From UKL13-2 sp031431435 (GTDB lineage: Bacteria > Pseudomonadota > Gammaproteobacteria > Burkholderiales > Usitatibacteraceae), in the NCBI GenBank assembly GCA_031431435.1, contig JANPDI010000080.1, positions 1 to 13,638 on the forward strand: DNA of 13,638 nucleotides. Reading direction: 5' to 3'. Positions 6,693 to 13,602 of this stretch are shown here, one piece after another. Positions within the stretch are counted from its first letter, which is position 1. Every line of letters begins with the position of its first letter. The notes under the pieces are model-generated. The model did not search any database, had not been told where the DNA came from, and was given only the letters and a program-made list of their open reading frames with translations. Both the position numbers and the translations under genes were made by a program.

Positions 6693-6962
6693 GGCGTTAG
6701 GTGCCTTCAGAAGGAATGAGGCCGTGAATGGCGGGCGTGGTTCGACTAAACGGCGCGCTTGTTCTGGCTTGAGTACAAAAATGTTTGTGCGGGTGGTCAT
6801 GGGTGCGGAGACCGGTTTTACAAAATGGGGAAACGACGTAAAAGCCGTGCATGATGCATGCAGCGTGGCGGTATCTTGCACGAATTCTGCTGCGTGCCCA
6901 TTTTATGCGCAGTTCCCCGGCCCGGCTCACGTGCTAGCATTTGTGTAACTCCCGACGTATAC

Positions 6963-7898
6963 ATGTCCACCACCGCCTACATCACACACCCGGTCTTTCT
7001 CAAGCACGAAATGGGCGAAGGCCACCCCGAATGCCCGGCGCGGTTGGATGCCATCAATGATTATCTGTTGTCGCGCGGCTTGCTTGACATGATGCCGACC
7101 TATCAGGCACCTGCGGCGACCGACGAACAGTTGTTACGCGCCCATACCAGCGATTACCTGGCGCAAATCACCGCGTTTTCGCCTGCGACCGGCTACGCAC
7201 AATTGGATCCCGATACCCGCTTGAATCCGTTTTCATTGACGGCAGCCCGCCACGCCGCCGGTGCGGCCATTCTCGCCACCGATCTGGTGATGTCGGGTGC
7301 GGCGACCAGTGCGTTTTGTGCCGTGCGGCCGCCGGGCCACCACGCCGAGCGTGCCGCCGGCATGGGATTTTGTTTGTTTAACAATGTTGCCGTCGGCATT
7401 CGCCATGCGCAGCAACATCATGGCTTGACGCGTGTGGCGCTGGTTGATTTTGACGTGCATCACGGCAATGGCAGCGAAGACATTCTGGCGGGCGACCGGC
7501 AGGTGCTGATGGTTTCGACCTTCCAGCATCCGTTGTATCCCTACGCGGGCGACGTGCCAAAAGGCACCAATATGGTCAATGTGCCACTCGCACCACGTAC
7601 CGGCGGCGACGCCATGCGCCTCGCGGTGGAACAACGCTGGTTGCCGGCGCTCGATGCGTTTCGGCCGGAGCTGATCTATATTTCGGCCGGATTCGACGCG
7701 CATCGTGATGACGACATGGCCAATCTCGGGTGGGTGGAAAATGATTATGCGTGGCTCACCGCGCGGCTGGTTGAAGTCGCCAACCGGCACGCCAGCGGGC
7801 GCATTGTGTCGACGCTCGAAGGTGGTTATGCGCTGCCCGCATTGGCGCGCAGTGTTGCCGCGCACGTCGGCGTGCTGATTGGCGCCGTTGACGCATAG
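6963..7898 (+). CDS. Histone deacetylase-family zinc amidohydrolase
   Basis: The 311-aa protein is a single class II-like histone deacetylase/acetylpolyamine amidohydrolase domain. These enzymes remove acetyl groups from lysine or polyamines using zinc. The catalytic set is complete: the His dyad in RPPGHHAE (H126, H127), zinc ligands D164 and H166 in DFDVHHGNG, D245 in SAGFDAHRDDD, and the transition-state tyrosine Y289 in LEGGY. The N-terminal HPECPARL motif and the GFCLFNN loop are also standard. The layout is closest to bacterial HDAC-like amidohydrolases. The true substrate, protein or small molecule, cannot be told. The start at 6963 is the first ATG giving the family N-terminus (MSTTAYITHPVFLKHEMG). 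The upstream 35 codons lie in the intergenic space and no good ribosome binding site is seen. Confidence 0.94.
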   Translation: MSTTAYITHPVFLKHEMGEGHPECPARLDAINDYLLSRGLLDMMPTYQAPAATDEQLLRAHTSDYLAQITAFSPATGYAQLDPDTRLNPFSLTAARHAAGAAILATDLVMSGAATSAFCAVRPPGHHAERAAGMGFCLFNNVAVGIRHAQQHHGLTRVALVDFDVHHGNGSEDILAGDRQVLMVSTFQHPLYPYAGDVPKGTNMVNVPLAPRTGGDAMRLAVEQRWLPALDAFRPELIYISAGFDAHRDDDMANLGWVENDYAWLTARLVEVANRHASGRIVSTLEGGYALPALARSVAAHVGVLIGAVDA

Positions 7899-7947
7899 TC
7901 TTTGCCTGTTTGTGGTGATTTTGTCAAACCCGGCACCCGGCATTTGA

Positions 7948-8553
7948 ATGTTTCCCCGCACACTAAAATCATGGCTGTTTATTGCCATTGTCCTGATCGG
8001 TGCGTCCACGTTCCTCCAACATCGATCCGCGCAAAAACGCCTCGCCGGCAGCGGGCCGATCGCCGAACAGCCGCAACAGGAAAACAAGCGCGGCGCCATC
8101 CGGCAACTCGCCGGTTATCAAATCGAACCGGTCGCCGATTACGAAATACGGGCGCGGGTTTTGTCGATCGAGCGTTACCGCATGGGCCGCGAGGCCGATC
8201 TATCGCCGGTGGATTTTGTGCTCGGTTGGGGCCCGATGTCAGACTCCAGCCTGACCAACCAGCTCAATATCAGCCAGGGCAACCGCTGGTATCAGTACCG
8301 CTGGCAGGGTGCGCCGCCGATTGATCCGGCCATTATCGTACGCACATCGGCCAATACGCATATGGTACCGGCCGACGACACCATCAAATCACAATTGCTG
8401 AACGTGCGTCAGGGCGACACGGTGATGTTGAAGGGTTATCTCATCAACGTCGAACACCCGGACGGCTGGCGCTGGCGAACGTCACGCAGCCGGGAAGATA
8501 CCGGTGGCGTTTCTTGTGAATTGTTTTGGGTTGAATCGGTCACCGTTGAGTGA
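7948..8553 (+). CDS. Membrane-anchored protein of unknown function
   Basis: The 201-aa protein has one N-terminal membrane anchor or uncleaved signal (about residues 7-24, WLFIAIVLIGASTFL). A Q/E-rich linker follows, then a compact, aromatic-rich domain from about residue 55 to the end. The domain contains the striking stretches DYEIRARVLSIERYRMGREAD, FVLGWGPMSD, ISQGNRWYQYRW, ANTHMVPADD, VMLKGYLINVE and DGWRWRTSRSREDTG. It looks like a conserved uncharacterised proteobacterial protein; I recognise the general pattern but no family name or function. The domain should face the periplasm. It follows the deacetylase gene by 49 bp on the same strand and may be cotranscribed. The ATG at 7948 is chosen because it starts just before the membrane segment; its ribosome binding site is poor. 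Confidence 0.8.
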   Translation: MFPRTLKSWLFIAIVLIGASTFLQHRSAQKRLAGSGPIAEQPQQENKRGAIRQLAGYQIEPVADYEIRARVLSIERYRMGREADLSPVDFVLGWGPMSDSSLTNQLNISQGNRWYQYRWQGAPPIDPAIIVRTSANTHMVPADDTIKSQLLNVRQGDTVMLKGYLINVEHPDGWRWRTSRSREDTGGVSCELFWVESVTVE

Positions 8554-8728
8554 CGCACACGCAACATCAACCGCCAAGGACAAAAGCATTATCTGACCTA
8601 GCAGGCAACGGCGGCGGGATGAACGACTTTAGAATATAAAACACAAGCAATGGCGCGCCTTTCCCGTCGTTTTCGCCTGATAGCGTCCGTGGAATATGGT
8701 GTTTCTAATTCATGACTTTCTATACACT
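8554..8728. other. Gene-free stretch before the repeat cluster
   Basis: No convincing gene, terminator or RNA is visible here. An A/T-rich island around 8628-8645 stands out from the surrounding GC-rich sequence but lacks a matching -35. A 21-codon ORF starting near 8650 has no ribosome binding site and is not called. Confidence 0.5.
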
Positions 8729-8774
8729 CCTTCACCGGAGAAGTGAAACCGCTTCATCGTTTCGCGCACGTCCG
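8729..8774. repeat. Isolated copy of the 46-bp repeat element
   Basis: This 46-bp segment is identical to 8947-8992 except for one base (T at 8744 where the other copy has C). It contains the same stem GAAGYG-AAAC-CGCTTC. The T keeps pairing as a G-U wobble in RNA from the + strand. The second inverted pair GAAAC/GTTTC is also kept. Confidence 0.85.
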
Positions 8775-8814
8775 GTGCCCAAGTTCGTTCGCGCATTCAC
8801 CGCCGTCAAAATCA

Positions 8815-8850
8815 ACTTGGCCCCCGGCCTGAAGCCGGGGAAGGTCAAGT
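8815..8850. repeat. Extended GC-rich hairpin
   Basis: CCCCGGC (8822-8828) pairs perfectly with GCCGGGG (8834-8840) over the loop CTGAA. The outer bases ACTTGGC (8815-8821) continue pairing with GGTCAAGT (8843-8850), after a 3-base bulge and with one wobble. No T-run follows on either strand. It sits between the two parts of the repeat cluster and could belong to a REP-like element or a transcript end. Confidence 0.5.
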
Positions 8851-8872
8851 GCGGTGCCGCTACACACTCGCG

Positions 8873-8992
8873 CGATCACCCATGATGCGAAACCGTTTCA
8901 TCGTCTCATCCTTTACCGGAGAAGCGAAACCGCTTCATCGTCTCACCCTTCACCGGAGAAGCGAAACCGCTTCATCGTTTCGCGCACGTCCG
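8873..8992. repeat. Tandem array of a 37-bp unit, three copies
   Basis: Copies begin at about 8873, 8910 and 8947, an exact 37-bp period. The conserved core is GCGAAACCGCTTCATCGTCTC, seen at 8887, 8924 and 8961 with small changes. The first copy is degenerate in its left half. The last continues into the longer 46-bp form ending GTTTCGCGCACGTCCG. Copies two and three hold a perfect 6-bp stem (GAAGCG/CGCTTC, 4-base loop). The last also holds GCGAAAC/GTTTCGC (8961-8967 with 8977-8983). The array ends one base from the stop codon of the methyltransferase gene. Confidence 0.85.
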
Positions 8993-8993
8993 C

Positions 8994-10277
8994 TCACACC
9001 CGCCGCAACAACAACCGCTCCAGCGCATTCAAGGTCTGGTAGATGTGTCTGAAATCGGCGAATAACACCTCGTCGCGCGGGGCGAGGGTACGAAATTCCG
9101 GGTCACGCCGCACCAGCGTAAAGATTTTGCGGAAGGTGTTGTGGCCGTCGATATGGCGCAGGATCGCCGGGCCGAATTTACCGGGACTGATGGTAATCGA
9201 GACGCCGGTGTGTGCGTGGTCAAGCACAAAGGGCCGGCCGTTGCTGCGGGCAAACACCTCGGCGAGTTCGGGGCCTGTCACGGGTTCATGGAACAAAAAC
9301 GGGATGGCATCGGCATCACCGTAGGCCGCTTTACAACCAGCTGAACGTGTGACGTAAAAGGTGTGGGTCTGTATCCGGCCGTGGAACAACTCGGCGATCT
9401 CTTGTTGTTGCCGCAGCGGCATGGTGCGGATCACATCGAGCACCGGTGGCGGACTGGTCCCCATCAGCAAATGCGGCAAATACGACGACGCGCCACGCTC
9501 AACGTCGGTCAATTCAATATGCAGCTGATGGCCGCCGACCAGCCATTCATACAATTGACCAACGGTATAGGCGCGGTCTTGCGGGTGCAGCAACAGGTCA
9601 TAGATTCCGGCGTCGCCGTTGCGGTGGTCGTTGTATAACGATTCACCGCGCTTGAACCAATTGGTCGGCGGCAGATGGGCAAGTATTTGGTGGGTGTGAT
9701 CGATTTCGCCGGCGTGTTGCGACACATTGTTGTTCACCAGCCGCATCAACGACTGCATTTGATAAACGCCGGTGCGACCGTGCGTGGCATACACCATCAG
9801 CCCCATTGCGCCAGCCGGTTTGAGCACCGCCAACAGCGCCTTCAGCCCGGCATCCGGGTCTGGCAGATGGTGCAGCACCCCAACACAATTGATGTAATCG
9901 AACTGTCCAACATCCAGCGCCGGTAGATTCAATAGTGAATCCTCAATCCAGCGAATATTGGCCAACCCGCGAATCGCAGCGCGCTGCCGGGCAATTGTTA
10001 TGCTCGCGTGGCTGAAATCAAGATGGACAATTTCCGCATTGGTGTCGCGCAACTGTTCGGCCAGAAAAATGGTCGTGTCACCGGTGCCACCGCCCGCCAC
10101 CAGCACCCGAAAATTGTTGGTGAATGTTTGGTTGCCACCAAAACAATAGTGATTGATCATCGGCAGATCGTCGAGCCAGGTGCGCAACAATCGTTTGTGT
10201 TCGTCGGCAGGATCGCGCGCCGGATACGGCATGGCTTCGTATTGCGCTTTGACTTCGGGGATGAACATTGACGTCAT
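8994..10277 (-). CDS. Class I SAM-dependent methyltransferase with C-terminal extension
   Basis: The 427-aa protein starts with PEVKAQYEAMPYPARDP, an N-terminal 'YE.MPYP.R' lead seen in some bacterial methyltransferases. The Rossmann-fold domain (about 45-170) has motif I as VLVAGGGTGD (58-67), the acidic residue D87 after strand 2 (HLDFS), and FDYINCVGVLHHLPDPD (126-142). The last is typical of UbiE-like enzymes. It should transfer a methyl group from S-adenosylmethionine; the acceptor is unknown. The remaining 250 residues form an additional domain without motifs I can name (for example YTVGQLYEWLVGGHQLHIEL at about 243-262). An ATG three codons downstream (10268) is an equal start candidate, and neither has a good ribosome binding site. 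The gene for a 98-aa protein lies 56 bp upstream on the same strand. Confidence 0.9.
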   Translation of the reverse strand: MTSMFIPEVKAQYEAMPYPARDPADEHKRLLRTWLDDLPMINHYCFGGNQTFTNNFRVLVAGGGTGDTTIFLAEQLRDTNAEIVHLDFSHASITIARQRAAIRGLANIRWIEDSLLNLPALDVGQFDYINCVGVLHHLPDPDAGLKALLAVLKPAGAMGLMVYATHGRTGVYQMQSLMRLVNNNVSQHAGEIDHTHQILAHLPPTNWFKRGESLYNDHRNGDAGIYDLLLHPQDRAYTVGQLYEWLVGGHQLHIELTDVERGASSYLPHLLMGTSPPPVLDVIRTMPLRQQQEIAELFHGRIQTHTFYVTRSAGCKAAYGDADAIPFLFHEPVTGPELAEVFARSNGRPFVLDHAHTGVSITISPGKFGPAILRHIDGHNTFRKIFTLVRRDPEFRTLAPRDEVLFADFRHIYQTLNALERLLLRRV

Positions 10278-10333
10278 CGATTTTTATCGCATCGTCACGA
10301 TGATCTTGCCGAATACCGAAATGGCCGCCACCA

Positions 10334-10630
10334 TCACGCCAGCAGATCGACCTTGGCCTGAAAACCGATCGGATTGAGTGCCTCGGTTTGGTCGATCACC
10401 GCCACCACCAGCGCCGTGGGGATTTGCACACTCATGATGTGGCCCGGGTCGGACAACTGGGTGAGCCGCAAATGCACAAACGGTTCAAACACGACCACCG
10501 ATGAACAAAAGGCGCAACACAACGACGATTGCGGGGTCGATGGCACCGCCTGCAAATACCCGTCCATCAATTGATGATAGGCGTCGTCCATGGTTGATCG
10601 AAACACAACACAATAAGAACCATCACTCAT
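10334..10630 (-). CDS. Unrecognised 98-aa cysteine-containing protein
   Basis: The ORF starts at ATG 10630 and has a strong ribosome binding site, GGGGAGGG, four bases upstream. This is the main evidence that it is a real gene. The protein has no signal peptide or obvious membrane helix. It is rich in hydrophobic strands (SVVVFEPFVHLRLTQL, IPTALVVAVIDQ). It contains a CCxFC cluster at 38-42 plus Cys7, which could bind a metal or form disulfides. I do not recognise a family. It precedes the methyltransferase gene by 56 bp on the same strand, so the two may form an operon. No function is proposed. Confidence 0.65.
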   Translation of the reverse strand: MSDGSYCVVFRSTMDDAYHQLMDGYLQAVPSTPQSSLCCAFCSSVVVFEPFVHLRLTQLSDPGHIMSVQIPTALVVAVIDQTEALNPIGFQAKVDLLA

Positions 10631-11010
10631 TTAACCCTCCCCGGCACGGATGCGGCGGATGCGGCATCACCCCTATTCTGCCCGCAATTGCACATAAGGC
10701 AAACGGACAACGTGTTTGGTTGGTTTGGTTCGGCGCGGATGTGGCGTGGGCGTGGCGCGGCCGCGGTGGGGTCGCGGTGGCGTCAGTGCGCATCCCTGAT
10801 GCTGCCGACTGCCACTCAAGATTTGGCCAGCGCGTCCGATATTGTGAGTAGGCTCATCGCGGATTACGCAGTCGTAGCGGATTGTTATCGACGTTCGCTG
10901 CAACCTGCCCGACTGCCTTGCGCACCGCACCAACAATGCCACCGAGCCCCTGCCCAACCATGTTTTCCACCGCCGCGAAGTCAAGCATTGCTTCAGCCAC
11001 CAGGCCACCG
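10631..11010. other. Divergent intergenic region between the 98-aa gene and the kinase gene
   Basis: This 380-bp region separates two diverging genes. It holds a 9-bp tandem duplication GGATGCGGC (10648-10656 and 10657-10665), a G-rich block on the + strand from about 10714 to 10790, and a possible antisense ORF at its right end. I found no convincing sigma-70 promoter pair for either gene. Confidence 0.5.
10718..10733 (+). other. Two-tetrad G-quadruplex motif
   Basis: The 16-base sequence GGTTGGTTTGGTTCGG contains four GG tracts separated by loops of two, three and three bases. It is close to the thrombin-binding aptamer GGTTGGTGTGGTTGG, a well-characterised two-tetrad quadruplex. It lies about 280 bp upstream of the kinase start. 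Whether it folds in vivo is unknown. Confidence 0.5.
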
Positions 11011-11021
11011 ATGCCTGCCAT
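10854..11021 (-). CDS. Possible 55-aa small protein overlapping the kinase start
   Basis: The - strand ORF from ATG 11021 reads MAGIGGLVAEAMLDFAAVEN and continues with a glycine/alanine-rich, helix-like stretch to RLRNPR. It looks more protein-like than the opposite + strand frame, which is a low-complexity P/T/S/A string. No Shine-Dalgarno sequence is evident; ATG 10988 or GTG 11042 are other possible starts. It would overlap the kinase start codon head to head. This is a weak call. Confidence 0.22.
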   Translation of the reverse strand: MAGIGGLVAEAMLDFAAVENMVGQGLGGIVGAVRKAVGQVAANVDNNPLRLRNPR

Positions 11022-13458
11022 GCCAACGTTTGACCGGTTCACGCTTAAATCGGTGTTGGGACGTGGCGCGCAAGGAACCGTTTACCTCGCCACCGACAAA
11101 CGACTTGAGCGGCAGGTTGCCCTCAAAACCTTGAACGCCGGTGCCGACCCCGCCGCCGCCGCACAGCAACTGACCGAAGCACGCATGGTCAGCGGGCTGC
11201 AGCATCCGAATATCGTCACCCTGTTTGACGCTCAACAGGAGCGTGACGGCACCTATCTGGTTTACGAATATATCGACGGCAGTACCCTGTCCAACATGAT
11301 TCGAGAACGCGGTCACCTGCCGGCGCAACAGGCGGTAAAACTGACCATCGATGTATTGCGTGCGCTGGTATTTGCGCACCAACGTCATACATTGCATTGT
11401 GATTTGAAGCCGTCCAATGTGCTGGTCGCTGCCGATGGCACCGCACGGGTGATGGATTTTGGCATCGCCCAGCGCACCGACCGCCGCAGTGCCGGTGCCA
11501 CAACTGCTGCCACAATTTCTGCCCCGCCGAGCGGCTTTTCCGGCACCCCGTGTTATCTCGCACCAGAAATCGCCGCCGGCGCCGCCTCAAGCGTTGCCTC
11601 AGATTTGTTTTCGGTCGGCATTATGTTGTACGAAATGTTGTGCGGCAAACCACCGATTACCGGCCGCACCATCTTTGAGACCATTCACCGCATGGCGCAG
11701 GAAACGTTTGACGCCGTCGCCAGCCGCAACCAAGACGTCGACCCCAAGCTCAATCAGATTGTCATGCACGCGATTGCCAAATTGCCGGCTGATCGGTTTG
11801 CCTCGGCAACCGCTTTTATCGGCGCACTGGAAGACTATCTGGTGCCGGTTGCGGAACCTGCCGCCGCCGGTGAGGGATCATCTGCAACACTGGCATTTTT
11901 GATCCAACGCATGCGTTTCAAGAGCGACTTTCCGGTGTTGTCCGGCGCGGTATCGGCCATCAATCGTATTGTGGCATCCGACCGCGAGCCGACCAGCAAG
12001 CTGACCAACATCATCCTCAAGGATGTGTCGCTGACCAACAAGATCCTGCGCATCATCAACGCCGCACACTACAACCGGTTTGGCGGCGCGATCAGCACCG
12101 TCTCGCGTGCGGTCTCGCTGCTGGGGTTTGACGCCGTGCGCAATATCGCCTTGTCATTGGTATTGTTTGAACACCTGCAAAACCAACAACAGGCGGCTGA
12201 TTTGCAGGACATCATCGGCGGCTGCTTTTTTAGCAGCGTGTTTGCCGTTGAACTTGCCAAATCAGTCGGCCGCGCCGACGCCGAGGAAATGGCCATCTGC
12301 GCGATGTTCCATACATTGGGCAAACTGGTGGCGACGTTTTATTTGCACGAAGAGGCCAAACAAATTGCCAGTGTCGCCGCCACCCGTAACCTGAGTGATG
12401 ACCGTGCCGCGCGCGAAGTGATCGGTGTGACCTATTCAGAGCTCGGCGCTGGTGTGGCACGGCATTGGAATTTGCCCGGCGAAATTATCGACAGCATGGG
12501 CACCTGTGACGACGCACAAGTCTCAACATCGGTCTATGACCATCAACCGGCGCGCGTGTTTGCCAGTTGCGCGACTGAAATGGCGAATCTTGCCGTGCAC
12601 GGTGACGCCGACAGCCGCAAGGCAAATCTGACGCGCATCATGGGCAAATACGCCAAGTCAATGAAAATCACGCCGGAGACGATGGCACACGTGGTCGAAC
12701 GTGCAAGCGAGCGATTCAAGACCGACACCGCGGCCATTGGGCTGCGTTGTCGCACCAAACAACTCACCTGCGAAGCCAGTTATATTGCCGCAACCATGCG
12801 CGGCGAAGAGGCGCCGGCAATTGCGGATATCACCAACGCCGGACAAGTTGTCGGCGCGAATGGCAATGTTGGCGGCGTTAGCGGCGGAAGCGACGCCGTC
12901 ACGGGTGAAATCGCCACCAGCGCGCTGCCATCAGCCGACGACCGCCGTGCGCAATTGCTGGCAGGCATACAAGACATCACCGACACCCTTGCCGGTGAAT
13001 ACGATCTGAATCAGGCGCTGCGAATTATTCTTGAAACGATCTACCGTGGCGCCCGCTTTGATCGTGTCATGCTGTTTTCACGCGCACCAAACGGCCGCAG
13101 CATGATTTGTCGCCACGCCTTCGGTCGTGATGGCGAACGGCTGGTCAGCGAAGGTTTCTCGTTATCACTCGAGCCCGCACGCACGGTTTTTTACGGCGCA
13201 TTGTCACGCGGTGCCGACGTGGCGATTCAAGACGTCAACAGCGCCAAGGTCGCACCATTGATGCCTTCCTGGTACGCTAAAAAACTCGGCGCACGCGGCA
13301 TGTTGTTGCTGCCGCTGATGGTCAAGGCCCGCGCCATCGGCCTGATCTACGCCGATTGCGCGCAGGCAGTGGTGAGTTTTGACGAGGCGGATTTGCGACT
13401 ATTGCGCACGCTGCGCAGTCAGGCGGTGATGGCGATCCGGCAGAAGGATTTTGGCTGA
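11011..13458 (+). CDS. Ser/Thr protein kinase - HDOD - GAF fusion protein
   Basis: From ATG 11011 the protein is 815 aa with three modules. The kinase domain (about 7-285) has the P-loop LGRGAQGTVYLA (G17-G22), VALK lysine K39, helix-C Glu56, the catalytic loop HCDLKPSN (129-136, Asp131), DFG (149-151) and the GTPCYLAPE activation-segment end. All catalytic residues are present; the usual HRD arginine is Cys. An HDOD domain follows (about 293-500), with the signatures FPVLSGAVSAINRIV, LTNKILRIINAAHYN and AMFHTLGKL. After a Gly-rich linker, a GAF domain (about 645-811) ends the protein. No membrane helix is visible, so it should be cytosolic. HDOD and GAF suggest signal sensing or regulation of the kinase. 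ATG 11020 is an alternative start; a TTG at 10882 would add a low-complexity leader and is unlikely. Confidence 0.92.
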   Translation: MPAMPTFDRFTLKSVLGRGAQGTVYLATDKRLERQVALKTLNAGADPAAAAQQLTEARMVSGLQHPNIVTLFDAQQERDGTYLVYEYIDGSTLSNMIRERGHLPAQQAVKLTIDVLRALVFAHQRHTLHCDLKPSNVLVAADGTARVMDFGIAQRTDRRSAGATTAATISAPPSGFSGTPCYLAPEIAAGAASSVASDLFSVGIMLYEMLCGKPPITGRTIFETIHRMAQETFDAVASRNQDVDPKLNQIVMHAIAKLPADRFASATAFIGALEDYLVPVAEPAAAGEGSSATLAFLIQRMRFKSDFPVLSGAVSAINRIVASDREPTSKLTNIILKDVSLTNKILRIINAAHYNRFGGAISTVSRAVSLLGFDAVRNIALSLVLFEHLQNQQQAADLQDIIGGCFFSSVFAVELAKSVGRADAEEMAICAMFHTLGKLVATFYLHEEAKQIASVAATRNLSDDRAAREVIGVTYSELGAGVARHWNLPGEIIDSMGTCDDAQVSTSVYDHQPARVFASCATEMANLAVHGDADSRKANLTRIMGKYAKSMKITPETMAHVVERASERFKTDTAAIGLRCRTKQLTCEASYIAATMRGEEAPAIADITNAGQVVGANGNVGGVSGGSDAVTGEIATSALPSADDRRAQLLAGIQDITDTLAGEYDLNQALRIILETIYRGARFDRVMLFSRAPNGRSMICRHAFGRDGERLVSEGFSLSLEPARTVFYGALSRGADVAIQDVNSAKVAPLMPSWYAKKLGARGMLLLPLMVKARAIGLIYADCAQAVVSFDEADLRLLRTLRSQAVMAIRQKDFG

Positions 13459-13523
13459 TATTTTTTCAGGCTGACGGAAGCTTGGCGTGTTACCGGGGCA
13501 TACCGGGATAGATTTTAGAAAAG

Positions 13524-13594
13524 ACGCGGTGTCGCGGCATACACGTTGCCCGCAGCGCAAGGCGGCAGGTTGGTGGCTGCTGTCGACACCGCGT
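13524..13594. repeat. Perfect 11-bp inverted repeat between convergent genes
   Basis: ACGCGGTGTCG (13524-13534) is the exact reverse complement of CGACACCGCGT (13584-13594), with 49 bases between. Inside the loop, GCAGC (13552-13556) and GCTGC (13576-13580) can also pair. It lies between the kinase stop and the end of the gene entering from the right, where transcripts would terminate. A T-rich stretch follows only after ten more bases, so a simple intrinsic terminator is not clear. Confidence 0.5.
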
Positions 13595-13602
13595 TCGCCG
13601 GC

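Noticed and set aside
6693..6881. 63-residue N-terminal extension of the binding protein
   Set aside because: It would bury the lipoprotein signal and lipobox inside the protein; the ATG at 6692 gives a proper signal peptide.
7233..8099. 288-codon - strand ORF opposite the deacetylase gene
   Set aside because: It is a shadow of the deacetylase reading frame; the + strand protein has a complete active site.
8873..8992. CRISPR array
   Set aside because: The repeats are directly contiguous with a 37-bp period and have no variable spacers; no cas genes are nearby.
8849..9052. Short + strand ORF with repeated peptide motifs across the repeat cluster
   Set aside because: The peptide repetition only reflects the underlying DNA repeats, the frame runs into the methyltransferase gene on the other strand, and no ribosome binding site precedes it.
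10882..11010. 43-residue N-terminal extension of the kinase from a TTG codon
   Set aside because: The extension is a low-complexity Pro/Thr/Ser/Ala string; the kinase fold begins right after the ATG codons at 11011 and 11020.
13524..13594. Integron attC recombination site
   Set aside because: The inverted repeat and long loop resemble one in outline, but the required GTTRRRY and RYYYAAC core sites are not present at the ends and no integrase or cassette array is seen.
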